64,000 bases of DNA from Molossus alvarezi (GCA_037176705.1 CM073905.1:34318986-34382985); one strand, 5' to 3'. Numbered from the stretch's first letter, positions 49,001 through 51,891 are shown. The notes: generated by a model from the letters alone, not told the origin. Program-made: numbers and translations.

Positions 49001-51891
49001 CTCCTGCACACACCCCAATCTGGGACCAAACCCACAACCTAAGCATGTGCCCTGCCCTGGAATTGAACCGGTGACCTTTCGGTGCACAGGACAATGCTCC
49101 AGCCAACTGAGCCACACTTACTCTTCAAACTAAATGTAGTCCTGACCAGTTTGGCTCAGCGGTTAGAGCATCAGCCTGCAGACCCAGGGGCTGGGGGTTC
49201 AATTCCCAGTCAACGGCACGTTCCTGGGTTACATATTGGATCCAGGGCCATGCGGGAGGCAACCAATCAATGTAGACACATCAATGTTTCTCTCTCTCCT
49301 CTCTCTACCCCCTCCTTCCCTTCCACTCTATCTAAAAAAATCAATGGAAAAATATCCTTGGGTGAGGATTAACAAAAACACAAAACTAAATGTACACATA
49401 TGGATTTGGCTTCAAGCAGGGCTGGATCCAGGTGCTCAAATGATAGCATCAATACTTGGTCTCAAGACGACCCCCAGCAGGACAAGGTGAACAGTCCTCA
49501 GTCACGTCCACACCAGGGAAAGAGGCTGCAGCTTCCAAACAGTGACAGGACAAGCCTCGCACTTGGGGTCTCACATGCCCTTTCCTGAGCTGATGGCAGG
49601 CTCTGATTGGCCAGGCCCATGCCACATGCCCACTCATGAGGGTCAAGGATAGCCCCCACCCAAACTGTGCCTGGAGTTTGCCCATCTGGGATCGGGGTCC
49701 GTCTTCCCGGGGGCCTTGGGCGTGGGGCGGGCAGTTAGTTCCGTCTCCTCTGCCCTCCAGATCAACGACGAGACCGAGCTGGAGGCCCTGTGCGCCGAGA
49801 TCGCCTCCCAGCACCTGGCCACTGAGAGCCCCGACAGCCCCAACAAGCCGTGCTGCCGGTTCACCTACCTGACCATGACGGGCGAGGAGGTGGAGCTCTG
49901 CAGCCGCGGCCGGCACATCCCTGTGGCGTGAGTGCGCGCGTGGGGGCTGCCGAGCTGGCCGGCCAGGGTCTGACAGTGGCTCCTGCATGGGCAGCAGCAC
50001 AGGGCCTAGGTCAGGTGACAGGCCGCTTTCACCAGTGGGGGGTGGAAATGAGGCAGGACGATGGGCACCAAGAAAGATGGTGGACTGTCTTCAGCAGGAG
50101 GACTTTTGTATTAAGAAAATAGCCGCTCTGAGGTAGGTGACACCCAGAGGGAGGACAGGAAGAGTTCACTGAGCCGCCAGGACTGGGAAAGCTGGGGGCT
50201 GGGCATCCAGGAGCACCCCATCAGCTGCCTCGGCCTTCTCCTCACCGTGTCACCCCTGTCTCCCCCAAGGTGGGAGAACAAGGACATCTACGCGGCAGCC
50301 ATCCGGAGCCTGCGGCTGCGGGAGCTGCAGAATGACGAGTGTGCCACGGCCGTGCGGGCGGGCCTGGGCTCCATCATCCCCCTGCAGCTGCTCACCACAC
50401 TCAGCCCCCTGGAGACCGAGCTGCGCACCTGCGGCCTCCCGTACATCAGCCTCGAGTTCCTGAAGGTCAGTGTCAGCGGTGGCCCTGGCGGCACTCCTGT
50501 GTCCCGCCGCTGCCCTCCGCACGGTGGGGTGGGCGTGGGCAGAGCTTTGCTCCTCCGCTCTCACTGCCGAGTGAACTAGCGCTGAGACAAGTCACTTGCC
50601 CAGGGTCACACAGCAGGCAAGTAGCAGAGTCAAACTCCGTGCCCAGATTCCCAGCTTCCAGAGCCTGTGTCTGAAGCCACACTCTGAGGTGTGGGCCCCG
50701 GTGTCCCAGGGCTGCTGCTTCCCACCTGACAGACCTGGCCCAAATGACTTCTCTTCTAGTGGAACGGTGACAGGACCTCCCAGTGGGCGGAGGGGTGACA
50801 TCCATATAAGCCCTGCTGCCGGGTCAGATGTCCGGGCCCCAGTCCCACAAACCAGCACTGATACAGCTGCCTTTGCGGTCACCGTCGTCATGGTGATCCC
50901 CCTTTGTCCTTGGGCCGTCAGTCCCTGCGGCAGTGTGTCCCGGGATTGGGCCTGACCTGGGGAGGCCCAGGGTCAGCAGGGGCCCAGGCTTGCTCACGCC
51001 CGGGGGCCTTTCTTCCCCAGGCCCACACCATGTACCAGGTGGGGCTCATGGAGACGGACCAGCACATCGAGTTCTTCTGGGGGGCGCTGGAGATGTTCAC
51101 CCAGGAGGAGCTGTGCAAGTTCGTCAAGTTCGCCTGCAACCAGGAACGTATCCCGTTCACCTGCCCCTGCAAAGACGGGGGCCCCGACACAGCCCACGTG
51201 CCCCCGTACCCCATGAAGATCGCCCCTCCGGATGGCACAGCAGGTACTGCCCTCCCCTCGTCATGTGCCAGGCGGGGGCACACAGGCCCTTCTCTCTTTG
51301 GAGCTGGGCCCTGCAGGGGGGAGGCCGAGCCCTGGACCAGGGAGCCCAAACTCTAGAGCCCCAATGTAGGCGAGGGAAAGGCCAGTTGGGGGCGTCACGT
51401 GCCTTCCAGACCTGATCTTCATGAAGTGGCGATACAGGCCCAATGCTGACACATCTCCCAATACTTTTAAAAGCTAAAAATCCAGAAATGTTTTCATCTT
51501 TCAACTTTTAAATGCAGAAAAGTAATCTAATTAAAAAATCAAAACAAAACCCCTTTGTGGTCAAACAAAACTGCAACCAGGTTCCCTCACAGGTCAAGTT
51601 TGTTGCCTGCGCTGTACGCTGTGTGTCTGCCCTGTGTGTCCAGAGTCCTCTCTGCCCCGCCCCAGGCTGCCGGGCCTCACCTCCCGCCCCGTGCTTGGAC
51701 CCAGCCCAGCCGCAGGCCCAGCCCTCTAATGCTGGCCCCGTGTTTTCCTTGTAGGCTCCCCAGACTCTCGCTACATCCGCGTGGAGACCTGCATGTTCAT
51801 GATCAAGCTTCCCCAGTACTCGTCCCTGGAAATCATGCTGGAGAAACTTCGTTGTGCCATTCACTACCGCGAAGACCCCCTAAGTGGCTGA
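98..51891 (+). CDS. HECTD4: HECTD4, C-terminal half (35 exons, spliced, 5' part outside window)
   Basis: Probable E3 ubiquitin-protein ligase HECTD4. HECT ligases take ubiquitin from an E2 onto a catalytic Cys in the C-lobe and pass it to substrate lysines. I traced 35 exons by acceptor, donor and reading phase. They sum to about 6.7 kb, stay in one frame and end at TGA 51889-51891. Landmarks are a SPRY domain (exons 5-9), an acidic run (exon 10), a Ser-rich linker with basic cluster (exon 20), a split RRM-like segment (exons 20-21) and the HECT domain (about exons 28-35) with the motif ETCMFMIKLPQY. Identity rests on recognising the protein sequence and on the tail-to-tail TRAFD1 neighbour. 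The 5' half and promoter are left of the window. All exons have intact frames, so the gene looks functional. Confidence 0.96.
645..814 (+). CDS. HECTD4: HECTD4 window exon 2
   Basis: Acceptor CATCAG and donor CAAG|GTGAGC bracket 170 bases coding ALPLHKLSITEKVVQAVQSM...RLLAEIRT, a helical segment. It ends in phase 2 and joins exon 3 to complete Arg. The 840-bp intron that follows has no recognisable element; an AT-rich stretch with no similarity to the gene fills it. Confidence 0.92.
1656..1771 (+). CDS. HECTD4: HECTD4 window exon 3
   Basis: After acceptor TTAAG the frame reads ACLVMAQLLEDSLFCEEFIQ...NLVAQECSA, helical, to donor GCTG|GTGAGT. The polypyrimidine tract is weak, but only this AG fits the phase-2 end of exon 2. 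It is followed by the largest intron here (1772-8443, 6.7 kb), which holds L1 fragments, four VES SINEs and an MIR. Confidence 0.88.
2180..2790. repeat. Ancient L1-type LINE fragment
   Basis: The stretch resembles old mammalian LINE-1 3'-end sequence: the block around GAATCAGGATCCAA, a GTTTCCCACAG-like block and the following TTTCCTGTAAATTGG block occur in the usual order. Heavily decayed, no open frame. The flanking 1800-2170 and 2800-4580 stretches are AT-rich and unassigned. Confidence 0.5.
4588..4764 (+). mobile_element. VES-type SINE
   Basis: tRNA-derived head (CAGCTGGTGTGGTTCACTGG, then a degenerate B box), middle with GGGGGACATGCAGGAGGC, CT-rich body and AAATAAATAAA tail. It is directly followed by a second copy in the same orientation. 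Confidence 0.85.
4765..4976 (+). mobile_element. VES-type SINE, tandem with the previous one
   Basis: Starts AGCCCGGCCGGTGTGGCTCA with a B-box-like GGATCAATTCCCGGTC, then CT-rich body and CAATAAAG tail. It probably inserted into the A-rich tail of the copy at 4588-4764. Confidence 0.87.
5994..6225 (-). mobile_element. VES-type SINE with target-site duplication
   Basis: On the - strand it reads GCCCTGGCCAGTTTGGCTCA, body with TCTCTC runs, then GTGAAGATAAAA and an A tail. The 14-base repeat TGTGTTTTACTTTT flanks it at about 5980 and 6226, a target-site duplication. Confidence 0.92.
6265..7311 (-). mobile_element. L1 fragment, antisense to HECTD4
   Basis: Contains the recognisable L1 antisense blocks (AATTGAGATATAATTCACAT, ATGGAATCATACAGTATGTG, TCTTTGCCCATTTTT, TCTTTGATCCATTCTTGAAT). 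It continues for a short distance past the SINE at 7328-7582. No intact reading frame; an ancient insertion in the intron. Confidence 0.8.
7328..7582 (-). mobile_element. VES-type SINE inserted in L1
   Basis: Reverse complement starts GCCCTGGCCAGTTTGGCTCA with a good B box (GGTTCGGTTCCCGC). A perfect 16-base duplication, CTTCTCGGTGTTTTAT, flanks it at 7312-7327 and 7583-7598, splitting one L1 copy. It is one of the better preserved copies here, so fairly young. Confidence 0.95.
8040..8290 (-). repeat. MIR SINE fragment
   Basis: Old mammalian-wide interspersed repeat: the core matches in reverse orientation (CATTTGAGTGTCCTGTGCTA, CTCGTCTTCACAACCCC, then GAGATGGCAAATACTGAGG). Ends about 150 bases before the exon at 8444. 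Confidence 0.7.
8444..8547 (+). CDS. HECTD4: HECTD4 window exon 4
   Basis: Acceptor CCCTTTAG, then ERLAVVEVQCERLRMLYRDC with a proline run (ARPPPPPLQADRRQ), donor CAG|GTGAGC. A helix followed by a Pro-rich hinge precedes the SPRY domain. Phase in 1, out 0. The intron behind it (8548-9789) carries an L1 3' end. Confidence 0.93.
8570..8935 (+). mobile_element. L1 3'-UTR fragment, sense
   Basis: Shows the mammalian L1M 3'-UTR signature in order: GGTTGCCAGGGGCTGGGG, TGGTAATGATTGCACA, TTGTATACTTTAAATGGGTG, then an A-rich end. It begins within about 25 bases of the exon 4 donor. From 8936 to 9789 nothing is recognisable. Confidence 0.75.
9790..9951 (+). CDS. HECTD4: HECTD4 window exon 5 (start of SPRY region)
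   Basis: Reads PKEITWSPSRVFPPVRACMF...FLADPSAGGGLPRGTFIYATSPLPVQ between acceptor GATATAG and donor CAG|GTGAGA. 54 codons, phase 0 to 0. It leads into the SPRY/concanavalin-like fold; an in-frame TAG is part of the acceptor and rules out an earlier start. Confidence 0.94.
10067..10215 (+). CDS. HECTD4: HECTD4 window exon 6 (SPRY domain)
   Basis: Codes APSFYWEIEIVSYGDTDDDT, then GPIVSFGF and DGAWTNPVGTCLFH. The FYWEIEI strand followed by an SFGF strand is the SPRY signature. Acceptor TTCTTCAG, donor ATAA|GTAAGT, phase out 2. SPRY domains are protein-binding modules, here presumably for substrate or partner recruitment. Confidence 0.95.
10477..10556 (+). CDS. HECTD4: HECTD4 window exon 7 (SPRY domain)
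   Basis: Short 80-base exon: NNGRAVHYNGSSLLQWKSVR, LDVTLSPG. Acceptor GTCTACAG, donor CCTG|GTGAGT, phases 2 to 1. The intron 10557-12317 (1.8 kb) has only an L2-like fragment near 11710-11900 and otherwise nothing I can name. Confidence 0.95.
12318..12481 (+). CDS. HECTD4: HECTD4 window exon 8 (SPRY domain; GC donor)
   Basis: Codes GDVAGIGWERTEG, a Pro-rich loop, then GRVYFTYCGQRLSPYL and WPVVHIQKK, the GDV-G-G and FT-x-G strands of SPRY. The only junction that keeps frame with the next exon (NTKTRANFG) is AAG|GCAGGT, so this intron uses a GC donor. A GT four bases further on would shift the frame. Confidence 0.93.
13104..13341 (+). CDS. HECTD4: HECTD4 window exon 9 (end of SPRY domain)
   Basis: Starts NTKTRANFGSRPFAYAEGQ, the NFG end of the SPRY fold, then a helical AADLCTDLAEEISANFEALP and a Ser/Asp-rich linker. 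Acceptor TTTCCAG, donor AACAAC|GTAAGC, phases 0 to 1. The following intron holds one VES SINE. Confidence 0.95.
13705..13928 (+). mobile_element. VES-type SINE with target-site duplication
   Basis: Head CCAGCTGGTGTGGCCCAG, B box GGTCGATTCCCGGTC, CT-rich body and A-rich tail. The 14-base duplication AATGCTGATTGTGG flanks it at 13691-13704 and 13929-13942. Confidence 0.94.
14351..14487 (+). CDS. HECTD4: HECTD4 window exon 10 (acidic tract)
   Basis: Codes QYDSDTSCHYKVELSYENFI, then a Pro-rich piece and DDESDDDDDDDIPQ. The acidic run of Asp is coded by a GATGAC repeat, a spot prone to length change. Acceptor TTACAG, donor CAG|GTAAGA, phases 1 to 0. Confidence 0.95.
14924..15050 (+). CDS. HECTD4: HECTD4 window exon 11
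   Basis: Helical: EDHYALLVKAWETKVFPTIR, RRFRNEAERKSGLDQIKGAL. Acceptor TTCAG; donor AACTAG|GTCGGT is weak. Phases 0 to 1. The 3.4-kb intron after it contains an MIR, a GT microsatellite, an L2-like piece and an L1 fragment. Confidence 0.94.
15301..15517 (+). repeat. MIR SINE
   Basis: Nearly complete MIR in sense: GGCTCTGATGTCACAACTG, CTATTTACCAGATGTATGAC, CTTGGGGAGGTTACTTAAGC and the end CTGGCACATAGTGAGTATTC. Confidence 0.85.
15969..16040. repeat. GA tract followed by (GT)n microsatellite
   Basis: A GAGA-rich run leads into about 22 uninterrupted GT units, a likely polymorphic dinucleotide repeat within the intron. Confidence 0.95.
16545..16720 (+). repeat. L2-type LINE 3'-end fragment
   Basis: Shows the L2-like order TTCATTCACATATTTGTCCA, GTGCCAGGCCCTGTGCTGGG, GGTCCCTCCTCTCCGAGCTT and CTAGTGGGAAGCAAGTCATG. 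The preceding 16150-16400 also looks like decayed repeat but I cannot name it. 16720-17980 has nothing recognisable. Confidence 0.6.
17985..18375 (-). repeat. L1 3'-region fragment, antisense
   Basis: Blocks such as GTTTATTGTAGTAAAACTC, CATTTTTAACCATGCTGTA and TTCCCACCAACGGTG are typical of L1M 3' ends in reverse. It runs to about 45 bases from the acceptor of exon 12. Confidence 0.6.
18419..18556 (+). CDS. HECTD4: HECTD4 window exon 12
   Basis: Codes MVDIARQTVEFLYEENGGIP, RDLYLPTIEDIKDEANKFTI and DKVRK. Acceptor TTTTTTAG, donor AAAAG|GTTTTG (weak). Phases 1 to 1. The 1.8-kb intron is mostly an antisense L1 with a SINE inside. Confidence 0.95.
19095..20240 (-). mobile_element. L1 fragment, antisense, split by a SINE
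   Basis: Same L1 region as at 6265-7311: TAATTCACATACCATAAAAT, AGTAGAATCCGTGGATCATA, ATTCCCACCAGCAATGTATG, TTCTTTGCCCATTTTTCATT. The SINE 19157-19424 interrupts it near its start. Non-coding remnant. Confidence 0.8.
19157..19424 (+). mobile_element. VES-type SINE inserted in L1
   Basis: Full-length copy: CCCTGGCCGGTTTGGCTCAG, B box GGTTTGGTTCCCGC, CT-rich body, GTGAGGATAAAA and a pure A tail. The 14-base duplication AGCACAAAACTTAG lies at 19143-19156 and 19425-19438. Confidence 0.96.
20384..20520 (+). CDS. HECTD4: HECTD4 window exon 13
   Basis: Codes LTVVTRSPDSNNVASSTVGT, ALPKFAIRGMLKTFGLHGVV and LDVDS. Acceptor TTCTTCAG, donor TCA|GTGAGT, phases 1 to 0. The 4.7-kb intron that follows contains a HAL1-type LINE and two nested SINEs. 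Confidence 0.95.
21070..23822 (+). mobile_element. HAL1-type (half-L1) LINE, near full length, decayed
   Basis: Begins near CTGGTCAAGATGGTGGCAAA, an L1-like 5' end. It contains ORF1-like sequence (NPKRPTPRHIIIKMQKVQ at about 22950) and the HAL1-typical block with GGCCAGAAGAGAGTGGCAAG and GACAAGATAAAGCTAAAGGA. It ends with GGTTGCCAGATGGGAGGG and AATAAAAATAAGTTTTAAAA. There is no reverse-transcriptase region, which is what defines HAL1. ORF1 is broken by stops, the longest + pieces being about 110 codons at 23099-23434. HAL1 depends on L1 enzymes. No clear target-site duplication seen, because a SINE abuts the 3' end. Confidence 0.7.
23833..24021 (+). mobile_element. VES-type SINE (host of a nested SINE)
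   Basis: AGCCTGGTCATGTGGCTCAC head, GGTTCATTTCCTGGTC B box, CT-rich body, tail AAAATCAATAAAAG. A younger copy sits in its tail. Confidence 0.88.
24022..24299 (+). mobile_element. VES-type SINE nested in the tail of another
   Basis: GCCCTGGCCGGTTTGGCTCA head, B box GGTTCGGTTCCCGC, body ending GTGAGGATAAAAATT and an (AATT)n tail. The tail sequence AAAATCAATAAAAG of the host copy is duplicated on both sides (24008-24021, 24300-24313). From 24315 to 25265 the intron has nothing recognisable. Confidence 0.94.
25266..25426 (+). CDS. HECTD4: HECTD4 window exon 14
   Basis: Codes VNELVQVETYLRSEGVLVRY, WYPIDMLERPPAGYRRTATN, GLVTLDNTNLQIH. Acceptor ATTGTAG, donor CACAG|GTAAAA, phases 0 to 2. The 3.1-kb intron after it holds one SINE and an L1 piece; 25427-26470 and 26740-27820 show nothing else recognisable. 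Confidence 0.95.
26471..26711 (-). mobile_element. VES-type SINE
   Basis: Reverse complement GCCCTGGCCAGTTTGGCTCA, B box GGTTCGGTTCCCGC, body and GTGAGAATAAAAAAA tail. Its 5' side abuts a mariner-like terminal repeat at 26713. Confidence 0.93.
26713..26738. repeat. Solo end of a mariner-like element
   Basis: AAACCTACTTTTGCCCCACC followed by CTG and TA equals the right end of the complete element at 55399-55516. No matching left end is visible on the other side of the adjoining SINE. Confidence 0.6.
27825..28345 (-). repeat. L1 fragment, antisense
   Basis: TTTATTGAGATATAAATAAT, TTTCACTCAGCATCATGTTT, TATTCCATTGTACAGAT: the same L1 segment as at 6265 and 19095, truncated. It ends about 200 bases before exon 15. 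Confidence 0.75.
28543..28724 (+). CDS. HECTD4: HECTD4 window exon 15
   Basis: GC-rich exon coding helices: ELLRCEAALARLYCRMALLS, IFAPKLPHLFTRLFHIPAIR, DITLEHLQLLSNQLLAPPLP. Acceptor CCCTGCAG, donor CCCAG|GTAAAG, phases 2 to 1. The intron to 29859 shows nothing recognisable. Confidence 0.96.
29860..30065 (+). CDS. HECTD4: HECTD4 window exon 16
   Basis: Codes DGTISSSSILLAQSLQHCVH, the middle SATDLFYQGSSQTVREW and EESLLELTKQICSFLQ, helical. Acceptor TTCCGCAG, donor CTGCAG|GTAAAA, phases 1 to 0. Confidence 0.96.
30368..30498 (+). CDS. HECTD4: HECTD4 window exon 17
   Basis: Codes TAPEQFPSEEFPVSESKVSM, DVNFPGAAFVVVSCKESQSG, FRK. The DVNFPGAAFVVVSC strand suggests the start of a beta domain. Acceptor TCTGCAG, donor AAAGA|GTAAGT, phases 0 to 2. 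Confidence 0.95.
30766..30971 (+). CDS. HECTD4: HECTD4 window exon 18
   Basis: Codes SSLYKAPWARVLVYGLGHKV, NGQLNLIEAVCYPRDASP and YPSVILSTDKVHIKLG. Beta-rich, with a Pro/Thr loop between. Acceptor CTCCTCAG, donor CTGG|GTGAGT, phases 2 to 1. The 1.7-kb intron has one SINE; the rest is unassigned. Confidence 0.95.
31763..31982 (-). mobile_element. VES-type SINE with target-site duplication
   Basis: Reverse complement starts at about 31982 with CCAGGCCAGTGTGGCTCAGT; body with TCTCTC runs and an AATCAATAAAG tail. Flanked by AGAGCCTGTTTTT at 31750-31762 and 31983-31995. Confidence 0.94.
32663..32704 (+). repeat. 21-bp tandem duplication spanning a splice acceptor
   Basis: CCTTCTTCTAAGAGTGTCTC at 32663 is repeated as CCTTCTTCTAGGAGTGTCTC at 32684, one base different. 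The second copy carries the real acceptor of exon 19 and the first coding bases. Confidence 0.9.
32695..32874 (+). CDS. HECTD4: HECTD4 window exon 19
   Basis: Codes VSPPPGAVLVLHSLPLEFPL, AMAFAEQLLAWKSEDGEGKS, EDEPDTIPTSVLLQVVELL. The acceptor TTCTTCTAG at 32694 is duplicated 21 bases upstream; using the upstream copy would meet a stop within a few codons. Donor CTGG|GTGAGG, phases 1 to 1. Confidence 0.95.
32971..33139 (+). mobile_element. VES-related SINE, divergent head
   Basis: GCCCTGGCCGGGTAGCTCGG, TTGGTTAGAGAGTCATCCTG, B box GGTTTTGATCCCTGGTC, CT end and A-rich tail. The duplication AAAATAAAAAGATA lies at 32957-32970 and 33140-33153. The head differs from the other copies, so another subfamily. 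Confidence 0.88.
33480..33705 (+). repeat. MIR SINE abutting the exon 20 acceptor
   Basis: Sense MIR: GTAGCTGTGACCTTGGGCAC, TGAGCCTCTGTTTCTTCACC, GGGTTGCTGTGAGGGTG and the end CCTGGCACATAATAAGTGCT. It ends about 20 bases before the exon starting at 33727. Confidence 0.88.
33727..35033 (+). CDS. HECTD4: HECTD4 window exon 20 (1.3-kb exon: helices, Ser linker, basic cluster, RRM-like start)
   Basis: The largest exon: 435 codons, acceptor GCTTCAG, donor GTGGAG|GTAACA, phases 1 to 0. It codes first helices (ACVKELVFHLLAELLRTVHA). A run of Ser follows at about 34120-34150, then a basic cluster KRKKVKMKREK (34185-34217) that could act as a nuclear signal. Next are helices (MLWFHRALTLLIILRHLTRK) and a segment RLLVISGIP...AIRKACNAHGG...DEIYIPLQ (34440-34565) like the first half of an RRM. 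Last comes a 147-residue acidic then Ser/Thr-rich insert ending with a GSLGSLGSLGE repeat, and PIKGFAVVE. The insert is likely disordered and phosphorylated (inference). Confidence 0.97.
35719..35892 (-). mobile_element. VES-type SINE
   Basis: Reverse complement begins CCCAGCCAGGGTGGCTCAGT; B box region GGTTCGATTCCTGGTC; short body TCTCTCTCCC. It lies in the 1.15-kb intron 35034-36182, which is otherwise unassigned. Confidence 0.88.
36183..36390 (+). CDS. HECTD4: HECTD4 window exon 21 (second half of RRM-like fold)
   Basis: Codes IRSRAKIEKIRASLFNNNDL, IGLSSLDGEDELMEMSTEEI, LTVSIVNQSLFDTQGSPGLE, DYFNDKSIK. Joined to the end of exon 20 it gives KGFAVVEIRSRAKIEKIRAS, matching RNP1-like strand plus helix. 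Acceptor TTCACACAG, donor AAAG|GTGGGT, phases 0 to 1. AT-rich codon use contrasts with the GC-rich neighbours. Confidence 0.96.
37328..37528 (-). mobile_element. VES-type SINE
   Basis: Reverse complement GCCCGGCCAGTGTGGTTCAG, B box CGATTCCTGGTC, body TCTCTC, AATCAATAAAAAC tail. The flanking stretches 36391-37327 and 37529-38030 are without recognisable genes; 36425-36515 may be an L1 remnant. Confidence 0.9.
38031..38323. repeat. GC-rich minisatellite, 7 units of 41/43 bp
   Basis: Seven units of GTGGTGG(T/A)GGGGGAGACT, then GCCGCAGTACACACCCGGGC and TC(C/G). Unit lengths are 41,43,41,41,43,41,43, the difference being one extra AC in the CA run. Units 1-3 have TGG and 4-7 have AGG at the variable site. 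All six frames are open across much of it only because of the repeat; it is intronic. Confidence 0.95.
38702..38925 (+). CDS. HECTD4: HECTD4 window exon 22
   Basis: Codes EKLVPGAREVLTEIFKSCAH, SEQMLSLTPAKPIKVSDIYL, SKEQINSQTPGNLLHLFFTN and VRPPKKVLEDQLTQ. Acceptor TGTGACAG, donor ACCCAG|GTAGCT, phases 1 to 0. Confidence 0.95.
39017..39168 (+). CDS. HECTD4: HECTD4 window exon 23 (Lys-rich)
   Basis: Codes ILRKYGVPKPKFDKSKYSKA, GKEQHPVKVVSTKRPITKPP and AKDKAVLNSV, a lysine/proline-rich linker. Acceptor CCCCGCAG, donor GTCAG|GTGGGC, phases 0 to 2. The 1.1-kb intron after it has no named repeat. Confidence 0.95.
40292..40398 (+). CDS. HECTD4: HECTD4 window exon 24 (Lys/Pro linker, TAGCAG acceptor)
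   Basis: Codes SALSEKKPTVKPKSPEKSKP, DEKDPEKSPTKKQE, a charged linker before the ligase module. The acceptor is TATAGCAG: starting at 40292 gives VSRSAL, at 40295 VRSAL, a one-residue difference. I chose the upstream AG. Donor GAAG|GTGAGT, phase out 1. Confidence 0.93.
40700..40940 (+). mobile_element. VES-type SINE with target-site duplication
   Basis: CCCTGGCCAGTTTGGCTCAG head, B box GGTTCGATTCCGGTC, body, GTGAGGATTTAAAAAAA tail. Flanks AGAAATTTTCTTCC and AGAAATTTTCCTCC form a slightly diverged duplication. Confidence 0.93.
41298..41421 (+). CDS. HECTD4: HECTD4 window exon 25
   Basis: Codes PEEKYLTLEGFHKFVVDRAK, QDIRSVWRAILSCGYDLHFE, a helical EF-hand-like-looking segment preceding the HECT domain. 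Acceptor CCATCAG, donor GAGAG|GTGAGG, phases 1 to 2. Confidence 0.95.
41587..41777 (+). CDS. HECTD4: HECTD4 window exon 26
   Basis: Codes CACIDVRHAHKASRKWTLEM, DVALVQYINRLCRHLAITPA, RLHPHEVYLDPTDAADPRVA, CLL. Acceptor GCCCCCAG, donor TTGA|GTATGT, phases 2 to 1. The intron holds one SINE. Confidence 0.96.
42150..42394 (-). mobile_element. VES-type SINE, diverged
   Basis: Reverse complement GCCCTGGCCGAGGTGGCTCC, body GGGAGAGACAGGGAGAG in reverse, GTGAGGATTAAC end. More mismatches than its neighbours, so older. Confidence 0.85.
42772..42918 (+). CDS. HECTD4: HECTD4 window exon 27
   Basis: Codes VPIESLRLRFALLQSLNTTL, ETFFLPLVELRQTPMYTHSI, AALLKEAK, just upstream of the HECT N-lobe. Acceptor ACCCCCAG, donor AAAG|GTCAGT, phases 1 to 1. 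The frame stays open past the donor to a stop at about 43173. Confidence 0.96.
43200..43560 (-). repeat. L1-like fragment, antisense
   Basis: TCGATGGATAGACGCTCGGG, TGGTTTCCATTTTTTGCTG and AGGAAATGCTACAGC resemble the reverse of an L1M 3' end. It fills most of the intron between exons 27 and 28. Confidence 0.5.
43695..43814 (+). CDS. HECTD4: HECTD4 window exon 28 (HECT domain begins about here)
   Basis: Codes LIFYDTKVTVMNRVLNATVQ, RTADHAAPEITLDPLEIVG, beta strands that lead into the HECT N-lobe. Acceptor CCATCAG, donor GGAG|GTAAGA, phases 1 to 1. Confidence 0.96.
44241..44462 (+). mobile_element. VES-type SINE
   Basis: GCCCTGGCCGGCGTGGCTCA head, TCCAATTCAGATC B-box region (diverged), body CTCTCTC, GTGAGGGTTTAAAA tail. 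Confidence 0.9.
44594..44749 (+). CDS. HECTD4: HECTD4 window exon 29 (HECT N-lobe)
   Basis: Codes EIRASENSYFCQAARQLASV, PSSQLCVKLASGGDPTYAFN, IRFTGEEVHGT. IRFTGEEVHGTSGSF is the N-lobe motif that in other HECT ligases reads as F-x-GE-x-x-x-G-G. Acceptor TTTCCAG, donor ACCA|GTGAGT, phases 1 to 1. Confidence 0.97.
45815..45960 (+). repeat. L2-like fragment
   Basis: GTTCACTGAACAAATCCTGA, GCGCCTGGTCTCAGGGCAGC resemble an L2 3' end. The rest of the 1.9-kb intron 44750-46659 contains an MIR-like piece near 45425-45575 and is otherwise unassigned. Confidence 0.45.
46390..46555 (-). repeat. MIR SINE fragment
   Basis: Reverse MIR: GTCCCCATCTGATAGACTGA, GTGATTTCCCAGGGTTGCCC, AGCTAGTAAGAGACACAGCA. About 100 bases before exon 30. 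Confidence 0.75.
46660..46763 (+). CDS. HECTD4: HECTD4 window exon 30 (HECT N-lobe)
   Basis: Codes GSFRHFLWQVCKELQSSSL-like sequence (here SSSLS reads QSSSLS as QSSSL variant SS-SLSLLLL) followed by LCPSSAVNKNK. FRHFLWQVCKEL is the HECT helix following the GE motif. Acceptor TCCCGCAG, donor AACAAG|GTAAGG, phases 1 to 0. Confidence 0.96.
46917..47138 (+). CDS. HECTD4: HECTD4 window exon 31 (HECT N-lobe)
   Basis: Codes GKYILTPSPITYGEEQLLHF, LGQLLGIAMRADVPLPLDLL, PSFWKTLVGEPLDPDQDLQE, ADILTYNYVKKFES. LGQLLGIAMR is the canonical HECT helix (F-x-G-x-x-x-G-x-A). 74 codons, phase 0 to 0, acceptor GTCCAG, donor GAGAGT|GTAAGT. Confidence 0.97.
47499..47696 (+). mobile_element. VES-type SINE
   Basis: CCCGGCCGGTGTGGCTCAGT head, GGTTCCATTCCTGGTC B box, body CTCTCCC, AAATCAATAAAAAC tail. 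It lies in the 2.6-kb intron 47139-49760. Confidence 0.9.
48923..49117 (-). mobile_element. VES-type SINE, diverged
   Basis: Reverse complement shows AGTGTGGCTCAGTTGGCTGG, B box GGTTCAATTCCAGGGC, body TCTCTC. About 20 bases before another copy in the opposite orientation at 49139. Confidence 0.85.
49139..49382 (+). mobile_element. VES-type SINE with target-site duplication
   Basis: CCTGACCAGTTTGGCTCAGC head, GGTTCAATTCCCAGTC B box, CT-rich body, GTGAGGATTAACAAAA tail. AAACTAAATGTA at 49127-49138 and 49383-49394. Confidence 0.92.
49761..49927 (+). CDS. HECTD4: HECTD4 window exon 32 (HECT)
   Basis: Codes INDETELEALCAEIASQHLA, TESPDSPNKPCCRFTYLTMT, GEEVELCSRGRHIPVA. Acceptor CCCTCCAG, donor GTGGC|GTGAGT, phase out 2; it completes Ala with the first base of exon 33. 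GC-rich codons. Confidence 0.96.
50270..50465 (+). CDS. HECTD4: HECTD4 window exon 33 (HECT)
   Basis: Codes WENKDIYAAAIRSLRLRELQ, NDECATAVRAGLGSIIPLQL, LTTLSPLETELRTCGLPYIS, LEFLK. The segment with AVRAGLGSIIPLQLLTTLSP corresponds to the end of the HECT N-lobe. Acceptor CCCCAAG, donor CTGAAG|GTCAGT, phases 2 to 0. Confidence 0.96.
50575..50680 (-). repeat. MIR fragment
   Basis: GACAAGTCACTTGCCCAGGG, TCACACAGCAGGCAAGTAGC is the reverse MIR core, in the intron between exons 33 and 34. Confidence 0.7.
51021..51243 (+). CDS. HECTD4: HECTD4 window exon 34 (HECT, hinge and C-lobe)
   Basis: Codes AHTMYQVGLMETDQHIEFFW, GALEMFTQEELCKFVKFACN, QERIPFTCPCKDGGPDTAHV, PPYPMKIAPPDGTA. IEFFWGALEMFTQEEL matches the C-lobe start (W-x-x-x-x-x-F). 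The FTCPC Cys are not the catalytic one. Acceptor TTCCCCAG, donor GCAG|GTACTG, phases 0 to 1. Confidence 0.96.
51755..51891 (+). CDS. HECTD4: HECTD4 last coding exon with catalytic Cys
   Basis: Codes SPDSRYIRVETCMFMIKLPQ, YSSLEIMLEKLRCAIHYRED, PLSG and TGA (51889-51891). The catalytic Cys (codon 51790-51792) lies in ETCMFMIKLPQYSS and aligns with the HECT consensus TCFNxLxLPxY; it is the thioester residue 32 residues from the end. The usual His before the Thr is Glu here. Acceptor CCTTGTAG, phase in 1. Confidence 0.97.
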